Assembly (NCBI GenBank): GCA_905178155.1
Contig: CAJINV010000004.1
Coordinates: 6,135,923-6,199,922 of the forward strand
Origin: Amoebophrya sp. A120
Lineage: Eukaryota > Sar > Dinophyceae > Syndiniales > Amoebophryaceae
Direction: 5' to 3'
DNA: 64,000 nt
Notes under the pieces: generated by a model
Databases searched by the model: none
Told to the model about the DNA's origin: nothing
What the model saw: the letters and a program-made list of their open reading frames with translations, nothing else
Program-made: the position numbers and the translations under genes
In this document: piece after piece, positions 36,001 to 46,718 of the stretch
How positions within the stretch are numbered: the first letter of the stretch is position 1
How the letters are laid out: each line of letters begins with the position of its first letter

Positions 36001-38608
36001 CATTTTTGCATTTGATGCGGGTCGCGGCTGCCCGTGAATAGCTGGAGCAGCTCCTCTATCCTGTGCGAAAGTATCGTACTTTCGCAAGGTATATCCGCAT
36101 CACAAATTCTATTTCTCACGCTGAGGAAATTTGTAATGCATTTATACGAGTACGATACTTTTGCAATTCATATCCTCCAGCTCGCGAATTGTCAGGTCGC
36201 CGAATCGTAGGAACGACTTCAAGTCAAAATAAGACGTTGCGACTTCTTGTTCATCCCTTTGGAGGTCGTGTCCCGCATGTTCCTCTTGACCCCCGACTGC
36301 TTGTTTGGTCGAAGTAGTGGGCAAGGCGGCTAAAATTTTCAGATTTTCTTCCCTTTCCCGTAATTTCTCCTTGGCCATGGCTTCGACTAACAGGTCGGGT
36401 AACAGTGACATCTTCGAGCTTCGAGACCGAGTTGTAAGCTGTGAGAGGAAGAGCGATTCATTTTGCCTGCTTGTTCTTGCTGAAGGTGAAGGGGTAGAAG
36501 TTTTACGATTTTGAATGCAGCCAAAAGATGTTGACGAGACTGCGGTAGTTTTGCGGCCACTTCGAGGATTTTTCGGATAATTGCTCAACGACTCCAGAGG
36601 TATAATTTTTCGGAGCTGTCGAGTCCCGTCGCCCGCACAGGAAGAACCCGTAGCTTTATTTTCGTATCCCACGAAAAAACTGTTTCACTGTGATGGAAGT
36701 TTTGCAAGATCCGCATCACAAGTTTGCTACACATGCCAGGGAAAATTTGCCATGCGCGCTTCCCAAGGGAAAAGACGCTTAAAAATCCAATGCCTTGCAG
36801 GTGCAGCAAGACAAATAGTTCTGTGTTCCACTCTCTGCATGACAAGTTTACAGTGGAACAGTTTTTTCTTGCGATATTTCGCCGTCGTCGTCCACCGGCA
36901 GAAACGTCTCACATGAACCGTAGAGCCGCCTGCCGTCCGTTATGCATTGCAAAAGCATCGTGCTAGTACAAATTGCATCACAAATTTTGGTAAGAAGGGA
37001 AGTGGAATTTGTAATGCTGTTTTCCCTTAGGGAAAATATTTGTCATGCATATTTTTTTTTTTTTTTGATTGGGCCCCGCTCTGTTGACGCATATAAATTC
37101 ATCACTAAAACTAGGGGGCCGGTGTGCGTTACTTAACATGTGAAGCAGTTCTACGAATTCACCTGCCTGCCGCAGCAGGTCAAACAGGGCCGACACCTTT
37201 CACACAGTTAAGCAGTGCGCGTGTATGCGTGCGTTTTTGTTTCATCTTTTTTTTGGTATTCTTACTTTCCGCTCTTGTCCCCTGCTCCAGCACATTGCAC
37301 TGCGCATCTTGTTCTCGCTTCGCTTCCGTTTTCCCCCTCCTCCCCCGCGTGCGTATCCACCTGGGCCTAGTCCCCCCCGTCCTGTAGCTCGAGCGGCTCG
37401 CTCAGGTCCCGCGATTGCATCCCCGCGGGGCTCGGGCTCGTGGCTGTTTTCCGTCATACCTCCTTGGTATGTCCTCGCTAGCAGGCAGATCCTGACTCCC
37501 CACTTTGCCGCACTGCGTCCAAGCCCGCTTTCGTTTTTCATGATGTTCTCTTCAAGCTTCGTGTCTGTTAGGGTGTATCTAGTTAGTCTGTAGTGTAAAA
37601 AGTAAAATAAAGCGATGCGGAAATCTTAAAGAGCTTACACTTGATTTAAAATCGTGCTAGCATCTTGCTTCTATTTCTAATCCCCGTTTCTTCCCCACAA
37701 CCCACGACCAGCCTCTGCTGGAAAAAAAGAAGTTCCCTGGTGAGTTTTTTAATAGTCGCAGCGGGTGGGGGGAGACCACATTGGTCTCCCCCCGCACGCT
37801 ACTCGTCTGTTGTAGTATCTGCTTTGTATTTGTCATGCATATTTGCAATTACTACGAGTGCGATGCTTTTGCAAAGGATATCCGTGAGTAGTGACCAATT
37901 CGTTTCCGTAGCGAAAACCAAATTCCGGGCACGAGTCTTTATTCTATCGGCCCAATAGGACATCGGGATCGGTCGGTCCATGGCGAGAACAGACTCTCGT
38001 CGATCTTCCGATGTAGCAGATCCTAAGCCACCCTCGTCAACAGCATTTTTTTCATGTGCGTCCTCGAGGAGAGACGATCCAAAAATTTCCCGAGCTGGCT
38101 CCGGTAACTCAAGAACGTCGATGAATTTCTTCGGAGGCCCACAGGTGCTGCTGCTACTTATTGATGTACAAGAAGAGGTACTAGTTGACGTCGCGACAGC
38201 GCCGTGTTCGCCCTCGCGCTCCTTTCGGACCCCCAAAGAACTACCCTCAAGCTTGAAGTTATCAATACTCTGTAAAGCCGCGGCAACTTGCTCGACATCT
38301 ATTTCTTCATCTTCTTTAGGCTGGTGGCCCTCCTGCGCCTCCTCGTCCTTGTTTGTCGAAGTCAACGCAGCAACTTTTAATATCGCGTCCCCATTCGTCC
38401 CCTTCTGTTTTTTGGAAACATTTTTGCTCCTCGGTGGCGATGGCGATGGCGATAGCGCTGGTACCGTAGTGGCACCTACTGCAGCCGAGCAAAATTGCTC
38501 TGCTTTTCGCATCCTGTCACGAAACTTCCGGACCATGAGCTGTGTGAACACGATGCCACGCCCAGACCCGGAAGAGTCGCTTGGTTCCGAAGAGGTAGAT
38601 AACTCCAT
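27062..38608 (-). CDS. HIRA-type WD40 histone chaperone, very large, 12 exons
   Basis: HIRA deposits histone H3.3 on chromatin independently of replication. Exons: 37881-38608, 36877-36935, 36173-36659, 36018-36051, 35605-35750, 33737-35449, 33350-33460, 33106-33194, 32764-32822, 31845-32610, 29115-31576, 27062-28963; 8,556 nt, 2,851 aa. About 790 residues of low-complexity sequence precede the WD40 repeats (LATAGADKTVKIWHLEW, AVNVVRWHPRTRMLASGGAD, HRWVGAQIDPWGEQVVA, ILSARPTWDPLG, SPENTVTIWSSSARQPLMVF). A roughly 700-residue insert separates them from the C-terminal Hira domain (ACGPAAGSNASEANPRPGRL, PSGLITAIKL, AEVWFCNPKVDSWIRAS). Ten of 11 introns are introners; the last is GT-AG. CAF-1 p60 is the alternative for the propeller alone, but it lacks the C-terminal domain. 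The long N-terminal part is joined by in-frame splices, yet could still belong to a separate upstream gene. Confidence 0.8.
31582..31844. mobile_element. Introner, family B
   Basis: 263 bp in the HIRA-type gene; TSD TCTCC/TTTCC. Removal gives the WD motif TSPENTVTIWSSS. Confidence 0.9.
32616..32763. mobile_element. Introner, family A
   Basis: 148 bp in the HIRA-type gene; TSD GTTTT. Removal gives MSEENRSKIILSARPTW. Confidence 0.9.
32828..33105. mobile_element. Introner, B-like variant
   Basis: 278 bp in the HIRA-type gene; ends TATTATAGTGAAAAATAC and TATCAGAATGAAAAATGC (inverted); TSD TAGAT/TCGAT. Removal gives KTKTSSVWTLKPD. Confidence 0.85.
33200..33349. mobile_element. Introner, family A
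   Basis: 150 bp in the HIRA-type gene; TSD AAGGG. Removal gives GNLIPFVWERK. Confidence 0.9.
33466..33736. mobile_element. Introner, family B
   Basis: 271 bp in the HIRA-type gene; TSD CAGGA. Removal gives SISSCKKLLNDTMHRW. Confidence 0.92.
35455..35604. mobile_element. Introner, family A
   Basis: 150 bp in the HIRA-type gene; TSD CTGTT. Removal gives SSEGNSSEGSEDL. Confidence 0.92.
35756..36017. mobile_element. Introner, family B
   Basis: 262 bp in the HIRA-type gene; TSD CGGGT. Removal gives GSRDPVSQANVRL. Confidence 0.92.
36057..36172. mobile_element. Introner, family A (short)
   Basis: 116 bp in the HIRA-type gene, apparently lacking part of the left arm; TSD TCCTC. Removal gives TIRELEELLQLF. 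Confidence 0.88.
36665..36876. mobile_element. Introner, family with AAAAAACTGTT ends
   Basis: 212 bp in the HIRA-type gene; TIR TATCCCACGAAAAAACTG; TSD TTTCG. Removal gives VDDDGENKATGSS. Confidence 0.9.
37054..37826 (-). mobile_element. SINE-like retroposed sequence with poly(A) tail and 17-bp TSD
   Basis: Flanked by the direct repeat TATTTGTCATGCATATT at 37037-37053 and 37827-37843. On the minus strand the 773-bp insert ends in a run of 15 A next to one repeat copy (37052-37066 on the plus strand). This structure is typical of target-primed reverse transcription. No protein of its own was recognised. Confidence 0.8.
37767..37793. repeat. Perfect 12-bp hairpin
   Basis: GGGGGGAGACCA and TGGTCTCCCCCC separated by CAT, near the 5' end of the retroposed sequence in its own orientation. 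Confidence 0.9.
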
Positions 38609-39722
38609 TATAGATAGTTCATATGTAGATAGTTTTTACAACTCTTTATCTTTTCACATGTCAGTTTTCCTGATCTTGCGTGCCTGTCACCAGCCTCCGC
38701 AGGTCGTTGCGGTCGAGGTCGTGGTCTTCATACATTTTCACACTTATCATGGTTTGCTTTGTCATGCTCATGAGATTGGCTCGTTTACAGTTTAGTACGA
38801 AGTCTTGTCGCTGGAGGATGAAGTAAGCTGTGCTAGTAGAACCGAGTTTGACACGTATGAAACTTTAGGGCACCAGAGAGCTTAATGTTATAGAAAAAAA
38901 AGAAAACGCCACATCAAAGGTGCTAACTACGGTAAAACATATATATTGTAGTGAGATCCACAGTGGCGACCGGAGAGTACTACACAAAAAACTCTTCTAT
39001 CGCACGCTTCCTGTGAAATGACTCACAAGATGGTATTGCGATGGCTACTTGACCTACTGCAAGCACAGCAGAGAGGCTCGAGGGTCAGGAAATGCATCGC
39101 GGACAGAACAATTACTCAGACCAGTTGACAATCGGTTAATATCTTAGTACGCAATCGAAGTGCAAGTTGAATGCCAAGGAGGATCTTCTGGGTAGTTGTA
39201 CATGATCTCTACATGAGTCAGTAACGGTTCATACTGTGCTCGTACCGTTACACAAAGCGTCAGAGATCTTGTTTGCGGTACAGAGGCAGAACCAGAATCA
39301 CAGAAGCTGTTGAATAAAGCACTAGTAACCGTAAGCAACAGCACCTCCCTGAACACATCCGATCCTCCATCAGGCTTGTGAACAAGTCTTCGCAAGGGCA
39401 TCTCTCTCGTCCACAAACGAGGATTGATGCCATCTGTTTTTGGTGAAAGTATCTCTGTCGTAGTGTTCTGTCGCCGTGAATGAACTTGTAATTGACATTG
39501 TGCCGTCCATTCTTGAGATTCTGAGTCCGCGTCTTGGTAATTGTTGACCACCTCATGCTAATCAATCGCATTCGCACAATCATGCCATATATGTTTTAGC
39601 CTCAGAGACAGGCCATCTTTCGTATAAGAAGCTCACCGCGATTAATACTTCTTCTACTTCAAACGCCTATTAACTGCCGCTGGAACATTTTTTGCGCTTC
39701 CTTCAGTACTCTATATTCAGTA
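38609..39722. other. Intergenic, upstream of the HIRA-type gene
   Basis: 1.1 kb between the HIRA-type start and the 3' end of the WDR82-like gene. A 135-codon minus-strand open frame (39144-39551) has no recognisable domain and no clear splice partner; I do not call it a gene. Confidence 0.45.
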
Positions 39723-41684
39723 TCAGACCCACCAGTGCATACTGTTCCCCGAGCTGGTGACGATCATGGGCCTCCCCGGGTTCCACATTGCGTGCACGGG
39801 CAGACCCGTGTCGAAGCCGTTGATGATGCGCTCTATGTCCCCATTCGTCGTGGAGTACAAAGAGACACTCCCATCGTGGCGGTGAAGGACAAAGGCGCTG
39901 TCGGGACTGAAGAAACCGGCGGAGTGCGGGATGGTGGGAGTTGTAGTTGTAGACGTCCTTGCTCCCGCTTGGTCCGCCGCTTTCGGAATTTTGTACGTCA
40001 CAATCGGGTCTCCGTCATAGGCGTCAAGAAGGTGCCTGTAGTGGTTTGAAGAAGATTGCGATTGCCATGCTTGCCTTACCAATCGTTTCATCTCTTTTAC
40101 CTTGACGAAGGAAAGTAGCTGCAACTTCATAAATTTACATAAATTACCTAGAACCAGTATTCGCAAATGGACAACATCCCCGAAGTAGGCACAGCAAAAG
40201 CGAAAAAGCTATAGCATTTACGTTGCGTTGCACAGCACATATTTTCCGCAGGGCGAGAACTCCAAGTGCAAGCAGGGTTCGGCGAGATCGAACGTGAGAA
40301 AGCTCCCTTTCAGAAATGTCTTCGAGTCGAAGAGGTGGATACTCCTGTTTTCGTGGTTCATTTGTGCAGTTGGTTCACTGAAAAGCAACATGGATGTGTG
40401 GGGCAGACCAGGACCATGCTCAGGCGATAGTACAACAAACGAACAAGTAATAGACGCAAAGGAAATAAAAGTTCTTCCCTAGTATCGAGGTGGTTAATAA
40501 ATATTCTGTACTTCTTCCCGTTGCACAGGCCGAAGACCATTCCTTGTGAGTCGAAAGCCCCGCACGTGACGTCCCCAATGTTACTCAAACGGCCGAGGCA
40601 GTTGAGCTCTTTGTCTTTGTCTTTGTCCGCGGTTGCTGCTGTTGTGTTAACCACGACACCTCCGGGCTTCTTCTTGAAGTAGCTTGAGTAATCCCACAAG
40701 GATATGTCGCCCGTCGTGCCTGCGTGGAAGTAGATTGTAAATTTGACATTGATTTTTTTTTTGATGTTACAATGCACAGTATACGTGACTCTTCAAGGGT
40801 AACAAGGGGCCGCGAAAAGTAGAGCCCGTGGCAAAGTTATCTGGTCTGTATCTGTAGCAAAGATGAAGATCGTCAGAGTCAACATCGAGAGCATGAGATG
40901 AACCGCTTCTATCGTTCAACACTTAATTCATGATACAACTGAAGAACGAATCAGTACCCAGCAACAGCGTGTCTTGATTCGGGTGCAGGGCGAGAAAGTT
41001 TATGCTTTCCCGCATCTCTGGTCGCATGGTGATCTGGAACATGAGCTGGTCCTGGAACAGATCCCGCAGTTGCAGGCGGTCCGCTTGCATCCGCGGAGGG
41101 CAAGTCGAGGAGGAGGAGCCGCCCTTTGTGGATGAGGATGCCGTCGGATGTCCTGTAGAAGCCTTGTTTGCATCGGTCATCTCGACGTCCCTGTCCTGTC
41201 CAGTATTTGATGAGCTAGAACTACAGGTGGCTAAAACTTGTCCACCCCCGTGCTGATTTGGGTTTCTCCCGACCTCCTCGCTCTTCTTCACCGTTTTTGT
41301 CAGTAAAAAAGCGTAGCTCGGGTCGGTCTGCTTGATAGTCACTTGAACAATCCGCTGCTCGGTGTTTTTCCGGCTGACCTGGATGCTTTCGTCGATATTG
41401 TCCTCAGAATCTTCGTCATTTGATGGTGCACCATCGGTCATTGCGACATCGGATGATGTCTTCGAGCCAGCTTTTATTTTCGGCGGGTTCTCCGCTGCCA
41501 GGTCGATTTTGCGTTTCAACTTGCTCTCCGTCACATCGTAGATGGCGATTTGCCTCTCCGAATAGCAGAGAACCAGGTCGCGGGACACGTCGATCCCGAC
41601 TATTTTGTCGTCCAAGTCGCCCGTAAAGGCCTTGGCGACCTTCATCCCAACGGGAAAGCCGGGAGCTGCTGCTGGGGCTGCCAT
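39723..41684 (-). CDS. WDR82/Swd2-like WD40 protein, 4 exons
   Basis: WDR82/Swd2 proteins are WD40 subunits of Set1/COMPASS histone H3K4 methyltransferase and of transcription-termination complexes in the nucleus. Exons 40937-41684, 40512-40719, 40222-40344, 39723-40035 sum to 1,392 nt, 463 aa. Family landmarks appear in order: KVAKAFTGDLDDKIVGIDVS at the N-terminus, INFLALHPNQDTLLLGTDSF, GDISLWDYSS, GAFDSQGMVFGLCNGK, SIHLFDSKTFLKGSFLTFDL, CLHLEFSPCGKYVL, THLLDAYDGDPIV, GFFSPDSAFVLHRHDGSVSL and a C-terminal SSGNSMHWWV. It is longer than the usual 310-330 aa because of acidic Ser-rich inserts within exon 1 and an Ala/Thr-rich insert near residue 380. All three introns are conventional GT-AG and none is an introner, in contrast to the adjacent HIRA-type gene. 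The ATG at 41682-41684 is preferred over an upstream non-ATG codon. Confidence 0.85.
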
Positions 41685-42909
41685 AGTCGGTGAACAAAAA
41701 TTTTTTTTGTCGTATACCAATGTACTGTCTAGGTGAAGATGCTCGTGAATAGCAACAAACAGAGAGAATGGTTGTGAAAAAGTAAATTATAGACGCCTAC
41801 CACTACTGCGCAAATCTGCTACTCATCATTTGTGCCTCGTGTGCCGGACAACTACGACTACAGAAATTGAAATAGAATCTAGGAGGCGTGAGGATCATGA
41901 TCCGACTCCTTAACTGAAAGTGAAACTAAACTAGGGCCGCGATAGAATCTTGTTGCTTACAGAGCGTGGTGACCACACGAAGAAAACCAAGCTGTCTGTG
42001 ACGAGCGAGTGAGTATATAAACGCGAGACATTTGTCACAAAAACTACTTTCGTCGATACAGTGAAGCCGCTCTAAGGGCGTGTCGTGCATAATTTCGCAA
42101 CATTTGACTCAGAAAAGTTGCTTTATTCCTTGAGCTTCCTAAAATCAATGAGATCACACATACGGCATCAAGAGAAGCACGTGATGTACCATTTTCACGA
42201 GAACAAGAAGAGCGCTCTTGATCCGTGTGAGTGCATCCTCGTCCTGCAAGATCGAAGGTATTGAACTGACACGACTTTTTCATCTCTTTCAAGAACTACA
42301 GACCAAACGACCAATGAATTTCTCAAGAACACGGTGCTGGCCGGCGGTGTCTCAAAACTCGCTGCAGGAGGTTTCGCGGCTACCAGTGTTTGACTTTGAT
42401 TTTCAAGGCGGGAGAAATGCGTCATGTAGAGCACCAGACAAAAAAAAATTATTTCGTCTTCCACGACCTAGTTCCACAAAGCGATGACCCTGAAAATTTT
42501 GAATTTTACACGCTGGATAAATACTTGTATTTCCAGATCATGCTCATAGAGATCGCGAAGCTTCCTTCGACATAGTATTTTTCGCTTCTGATTTTTTTTT
42601 TTGGTTTTGCGCATTTTCCAATACAGTTGAGAATGCAGATCTTCGACATTTGTGGGGGATACATAGAAGAAGTTCATCTTCATTTGGTAAAACGCAGAGA
42701 AAAAAAAGTACTCGATAAAAAGGGGCTTGAAAAAATAGAAACAATTTTTACATTTCGGCGTGCATTTTTTTGGGGTGTATTGTACAAAAGAAAGATGACA
42801 TAGCCAGTGAGTGTAGAAGAGCTCGGAAGAAGTAGAAGATGTTGACCTGCATAGCATAGTACAAGCGGTTCTTGCAACTACAGTATTAAAGATGCATCTC
42901 AACAATCTT
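41685..42909. other. Intergenic
   Basis: 1.2 kb, AT-rich, between the WDR82-like start and the 3' end of the next gene. Only short open frames of no recognisable content were seen. Confidence 0.5.
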
Positions 42910-44945
42910 TTACATCAACTCCGTGTTGTTGCAAATGACCCAATCCCCGTCGATGAGTTCCACTTCCTCGTTGCTCACCGGCATGACGTATGCATTGCAA
43001 AAATGTCTGGGTCTGGAAGAATGCGCGATTTGTCATGCAGCTTTTTCATGACCCATGAGGTCTGCAATGCATGCCGTAGCATCACAGATTTTTAGAGGGC
43101 TTCCCGATGCGCCTTCCGCATGAGAAATGCCCTCTCCGCGTAGCACAAACTGGAGTCCTCTTGCTGGTCATGCAATACAAATTTTTTCAGAATCCAGGGA
43201 CAGCATTACAAGTTGCAGCCTTCCAGACCCAGACATATTTGCAATCCATATGACGTATTCCACCTGGTCCTTCTTTTTCTCCTCCTCGGCCTTGGTCAAT
43301 TATCCAGTGCAAAAGTATCGTACTCGTACAAATGCAAGTCTTGCATTACAAACCTTGTTCCCAAGGCAAATCTGCATTACAAATTTTATTTCTCATGCTG
43401 AGGGAGTTTGTAATGCATTTATACGAGTACGATACTTTTGCAATTCATATCAATGCTTGGGTCTTGATGTTCTGCCGCTGTTGCATCTGCCAAAGCCGCT
43501 GCTCGTTCTCGCTCGTGCTTTCCGACTCAAAATCTGACTCGTATATCTGCTCCTCTGTACTCTGCCCGCTACCACTGGTGTGACCTGGATAATGGGAAGA
43601 AGATTGAGTTTTATTTTTTGCCGTAATTCTTTTTTGAGAAGGTGGACGTGACGAGAAGGTCTTGAAGAAAAGATTAATGAATTCTCTTGCGTTACAGGTG
43701 CTATTGTAAAGAACTACCAGTAAAAATAAGCAAAGATTGTACTGCTATCAGACAGCCGGCCAGCGCATTTTTTCGAAGACAGGGCCATGTCCAGAATGAA
43801 GGGTGAGCATTTCTTCTGCTCCAGCGTTGCTGTGCTGTTCTGCAGCAACAAACTCGTGGGAATGTTGGAAAATTTCGTGGCGGCACGTGGTGTCGAGGCA
43901 TTCACTGCTGCAGCTGTGAAGAGCGGCGCAGCGGCCCTTCTCACTTGCGAGATCGTCTTGTTGTTGCCTGCTCCATTTACATTTTGTTGTTGTTCTACAC
44001 CTTTGTTTGGCGTCTTTATGTTGCTCGAGCTCGTGTTATTTGATGCTGCGTTCATTTTCATGTCGTCTACCCCACCAAGTCTCTGTTGCATCAAGGTATT
44101 GTTCCTTTGCTGATTCAGTTGTCTCACCGCGCAGCATCTGTCGCCAGCATCGCAAGTTGTGGATGTCGTTGTACAGGTGGTAGCTGTTAGTGCACTCGTC
44201 TCACCACGACGAGAAGCACTACACGGCTGCTCGTCAATCATCTTCCCACCCGCGCCAGCTCTTGCAGTGTGCAGCTGAATGTTTGCTGGCGAGGCATGAA
44301 AGGGTAAAACCGGGCTGGTCGAGCTGATATTCTGCTGGTTGTGCGCCATCTCACGCATGACATGCTGCAAGGGTGCGGCGTGGTTCGACGAGGCTTGGGT
44401 GAGGAGAAAGGACGACGCAGCCGCGGCATTTGGTGAGGAACCTGTCGTCGCACAGGAACTAAGACCGTGCTCCACAACAACCGGCCCGCTGGTCCACGCG
44501 TGATGTTGCGCGTTTACGGAGTTCAGAACTCGGTGGTCCGACAACTTCAAAATGGTATCCTGTGATAGTGATTTAGTGATAAGTATCAGCATTCCATCGT
44601 GTAGTAGTTTCAATTTCAAAATCGAAATCATCCTACCGCATCAGTTTCTCGTCGAGCAGTGCCATCTTTCATCATTTCAACTGAGAATAGGAAATACAAA
44701 AGGCCAAGCACCGCGACACCGAAGAGGGCATGAAGACCAATCGTCAAGAACAAATCGAAATCAAAAATACCTGCTTGTATAGCCTGTGTGCCGGGGTCGG
44801 TGTGGGTCTGGTCTGCTGGTAGTCTGCGACGACGCTCTTCAAGCAGAAGCTTGGTGACGTGGCGTGCTCCATTTTTTGTTCTCCCAGCCGGTACGCGCTG
44901 TACAACCGGTTCGCTGCGATGTTGAAAGTGAACTTGTTGTGCGTC
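42910..44945 (-). CDS. N/Q- and S/T-rich protein of unknown function, at least 6 exons
   Basis: Not recognised. Exons 44771-44945, 44637-44680, 43743-44559, 43450-43584, 43251-43295, 42910-42983 join in frame (1,290 nt, 429 codons plus TAA). The 5' end is uncertain: the first exon opens at an acceptor (gatag|GAC) and has no ATG, so translation either begins at the MM pair at 44670-44675 or in an unseen upstream exon. The long exon is low complexity, rich in Asn, Gln, Ala, Ser and Thr. The C-terminal 90 residues are acidic and helical (STEEQIYESDFESESTSENE, ALTKAEEEKKKDQVEYVMP), ending VELIDGDWVICNN. The last two introns are introners (TSDs TCAAT and TGACG); the other three are GT-AG. Confidence 0.65.
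42989..43250. mobile_element. Introner, family B
   Basis: 262 bp in the N/Q-rich gene; TSD TGACG. Removal gives VEYVMPVSNEE. Confidence 0.9.
43301..43449. mobile_element. Introner, family A
   Basis: 149 bp in the N/Q-rich gene; TSD TCAAT. Removal gives KTQALTKAEEE. Confidence 0.9.
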
Positions 44946-45717
44946 CTATCTCTCCTGCAACCAGATCTGGCTTGGGCCAGCGAGGCTACAAGAAAGCAGA
45001 GGCACGCATGGTCATATGTGGGGGAGATCTGCTCCGGTGGCAAATAGTCGTGCAGCACAGGTGGGATTAGAAAAGGAAAAGGTATGCGAATAAACAAGAA
45101 CGTAAATAAGCAGGTACAAAGATACTATTCGAATTCGAATCTAAGGTAGAAAAGATGGATATGGTACAAATGTAGAATGGTGGAGGACCTGGGAGTGGAA
45201 CGAATACGAAGTGCATGGGCTTGTAACAATACGGAGGATTCTGCGTTGCCGCGCACGAATAGCACATACAACAAGTGCAGACGCACGGAAATGGACGATC
45301 CGTGCTCTTCTGAAAGACACAACAGTACGACACAACCACAAAAAAAACGAAACCGATTGGCACGATGCCGCTGCTCTGAATGTTATTCGTACGATTTTTA
45401 TAGCTTTACGTTTAGGAAATCGAAATAGCAACCGAAATGCTGGCCATTGTTCTTGCTATAGCAAAGACGTAGCTCCTTGTTCTGTCTCTTCGAAAAAACG
45501 AACCGAAATGTATCTATTTCGCCTTTGCACGATACCAGCTTTGAACGACAGCTGCACCGAGAGAACCCTAAACGTGATGATTGACAAAAAAGTTCGATAC
45601 CGAGTGTGAGTTCAGGAAATTTGAATGTGAAACGAAACCTGATGTCAAAACCGACAGGGTCGTGGAAGAGCCAACTATAGGCAGAACCGACAGTAAGGTG
45701 CATTCGTTGATTCACAC

Positions 45718-46029
45718 TTAATCTGACAAGGAAAAGAACAGATGAATGTGTGAGAAACTATTTCGGTCTAAACACGGCTGCGCAAGCACATGCACAGCGC
45801 CCATATCAAATAAACTTTTAAGCTGCAACATGGAAAGATAATGCTCTCGTCTGTCGTGTTCGCTGCTCGTTCCCGGCCATAGCATTTTGCTGCAAGGTTC
45901 TTGCATGGACTGCGCAACAAATTTTAAAACGGGTAGGCGATTCCTCGAGGCGAGGTGTAGATATTTGTCTGGGGTAGAGTTTTTGCGCGTCTCGAAAAGA
46001 TTGAGGAGGACCTGCTTCCTGGTTAGCAC
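45718..46029 (-). CDS. Candidate exon of an unknown gene
   Basis: The open frame reads plausibly as protein (QVLLNLFETRKNSTPDKYLH, RNRLPVLKFVAQSMQ) and its last third, SSEHDRREHYLSMLQLKSLF, recurs with conservative changes at 47992-48102. No splice partners or start were resolved. It may be an upstream exon of the gene ending at 42910 or a remnant. Confidence 0.3.
   Translation of the reverse strand: MLTRKQVLLNLFETRKNSTPDKYLHLASRNRLPVLKFVAQSMQEPCSKMLWPGTSSEHDRREHYLSMLQLKSLFDMGAVHVLAQPCLDRNSFSHIHLFFSLSD
45800..45880. repeat. Dispersed 80-bp repeat, copy 1
   Basis: Begins CCCATATCAAATAA and includes CTGCAACATGGAAAGATAAT; about nine in ten bases match 48022-48102 in the same orientation. The open frame is preserved in both. 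Confidence 0.75.
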
Positions 46030-46718
46030 ACGGGGCGCCAGCCAGTAGCCTCGTGCTTGCTCCTTTCGTACTCCTGCTACTTTTCATCAACATAGGCTGT
46101 ATGTAAGTTCGATAAATGAAGTTGCATGCAAGACACTACGGGAAGGCGGCTGCTAAAACGTATTGCGGCGAGGCAAATGCATAGACTGAACAAAATCAAA
46201 AACATGAAAAGGTGTAGATTAAGTAGCTGCTAAACTGGGGTCAAAACTTTTCCGGAAATAATCGTACTTGGCACCTGCATCTTTTATCGGACACGCGGCT
46301 GCATTTCCAACGTAGACGTACATGATTTGGCAGAAAAAAATGGATAAATTAAAATTGTTTTCTTGTGTGACATAAAGAATCCAAACAATCTGATGACGGT
46401 AGAATCGAGGTGGAGTGTTGCAGTCGTAACTAGAAAATCAAAATGCGCATGCGCCTTCCCTTTGCTGTACACATTTTTTTTTCACGCTGAATAAAGTAAA
46501 AATATGCTTAGTTTCAATGGGAAAGCGGACGTTGTTCGCTCTCATAGCGTAAGTGAACAGCTGTGGATTTGTTTTTGCTTTCATTATGAGAATACTTGGT
46601 TAATGGAGTGCTCTACTCGCGACTGTGATGTTGATGAACTTTCGAAAAACAAAGGAGATCGAGTCAGAGTATCCGCCCCGCTCCCTGACGTAGACGACAA
46701 CATTCCTGCGGACTATTC

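Larger units (their letters stand above)
36941..37880. mobile_element. Introner, family A, interrupted by a retroposed insertion
   Basis: A-family ends 940 bp apart, TSD TCCGT. Without the insertion and its duplicated target the element would be 150 bp, the normal A length. Removal gives SLLTDGRRLYG in the HIRA-type gene. Confidence 0.9.
44946..46718. other. Mostly non-genic, with one candidate exon
   Basis: AT-rich. An open frame on the minus strand (45718-46029) contains a segment duplicated near 48.0 kb and is listed separately. No other coding, RNA or mobile feature was recognised. Confidence 0.45.

Noticed and set aside
39144-39551. 135-codon minus-strand open frame
   Set aside because: No domain, no clear splice sites and competing frames of similar length.
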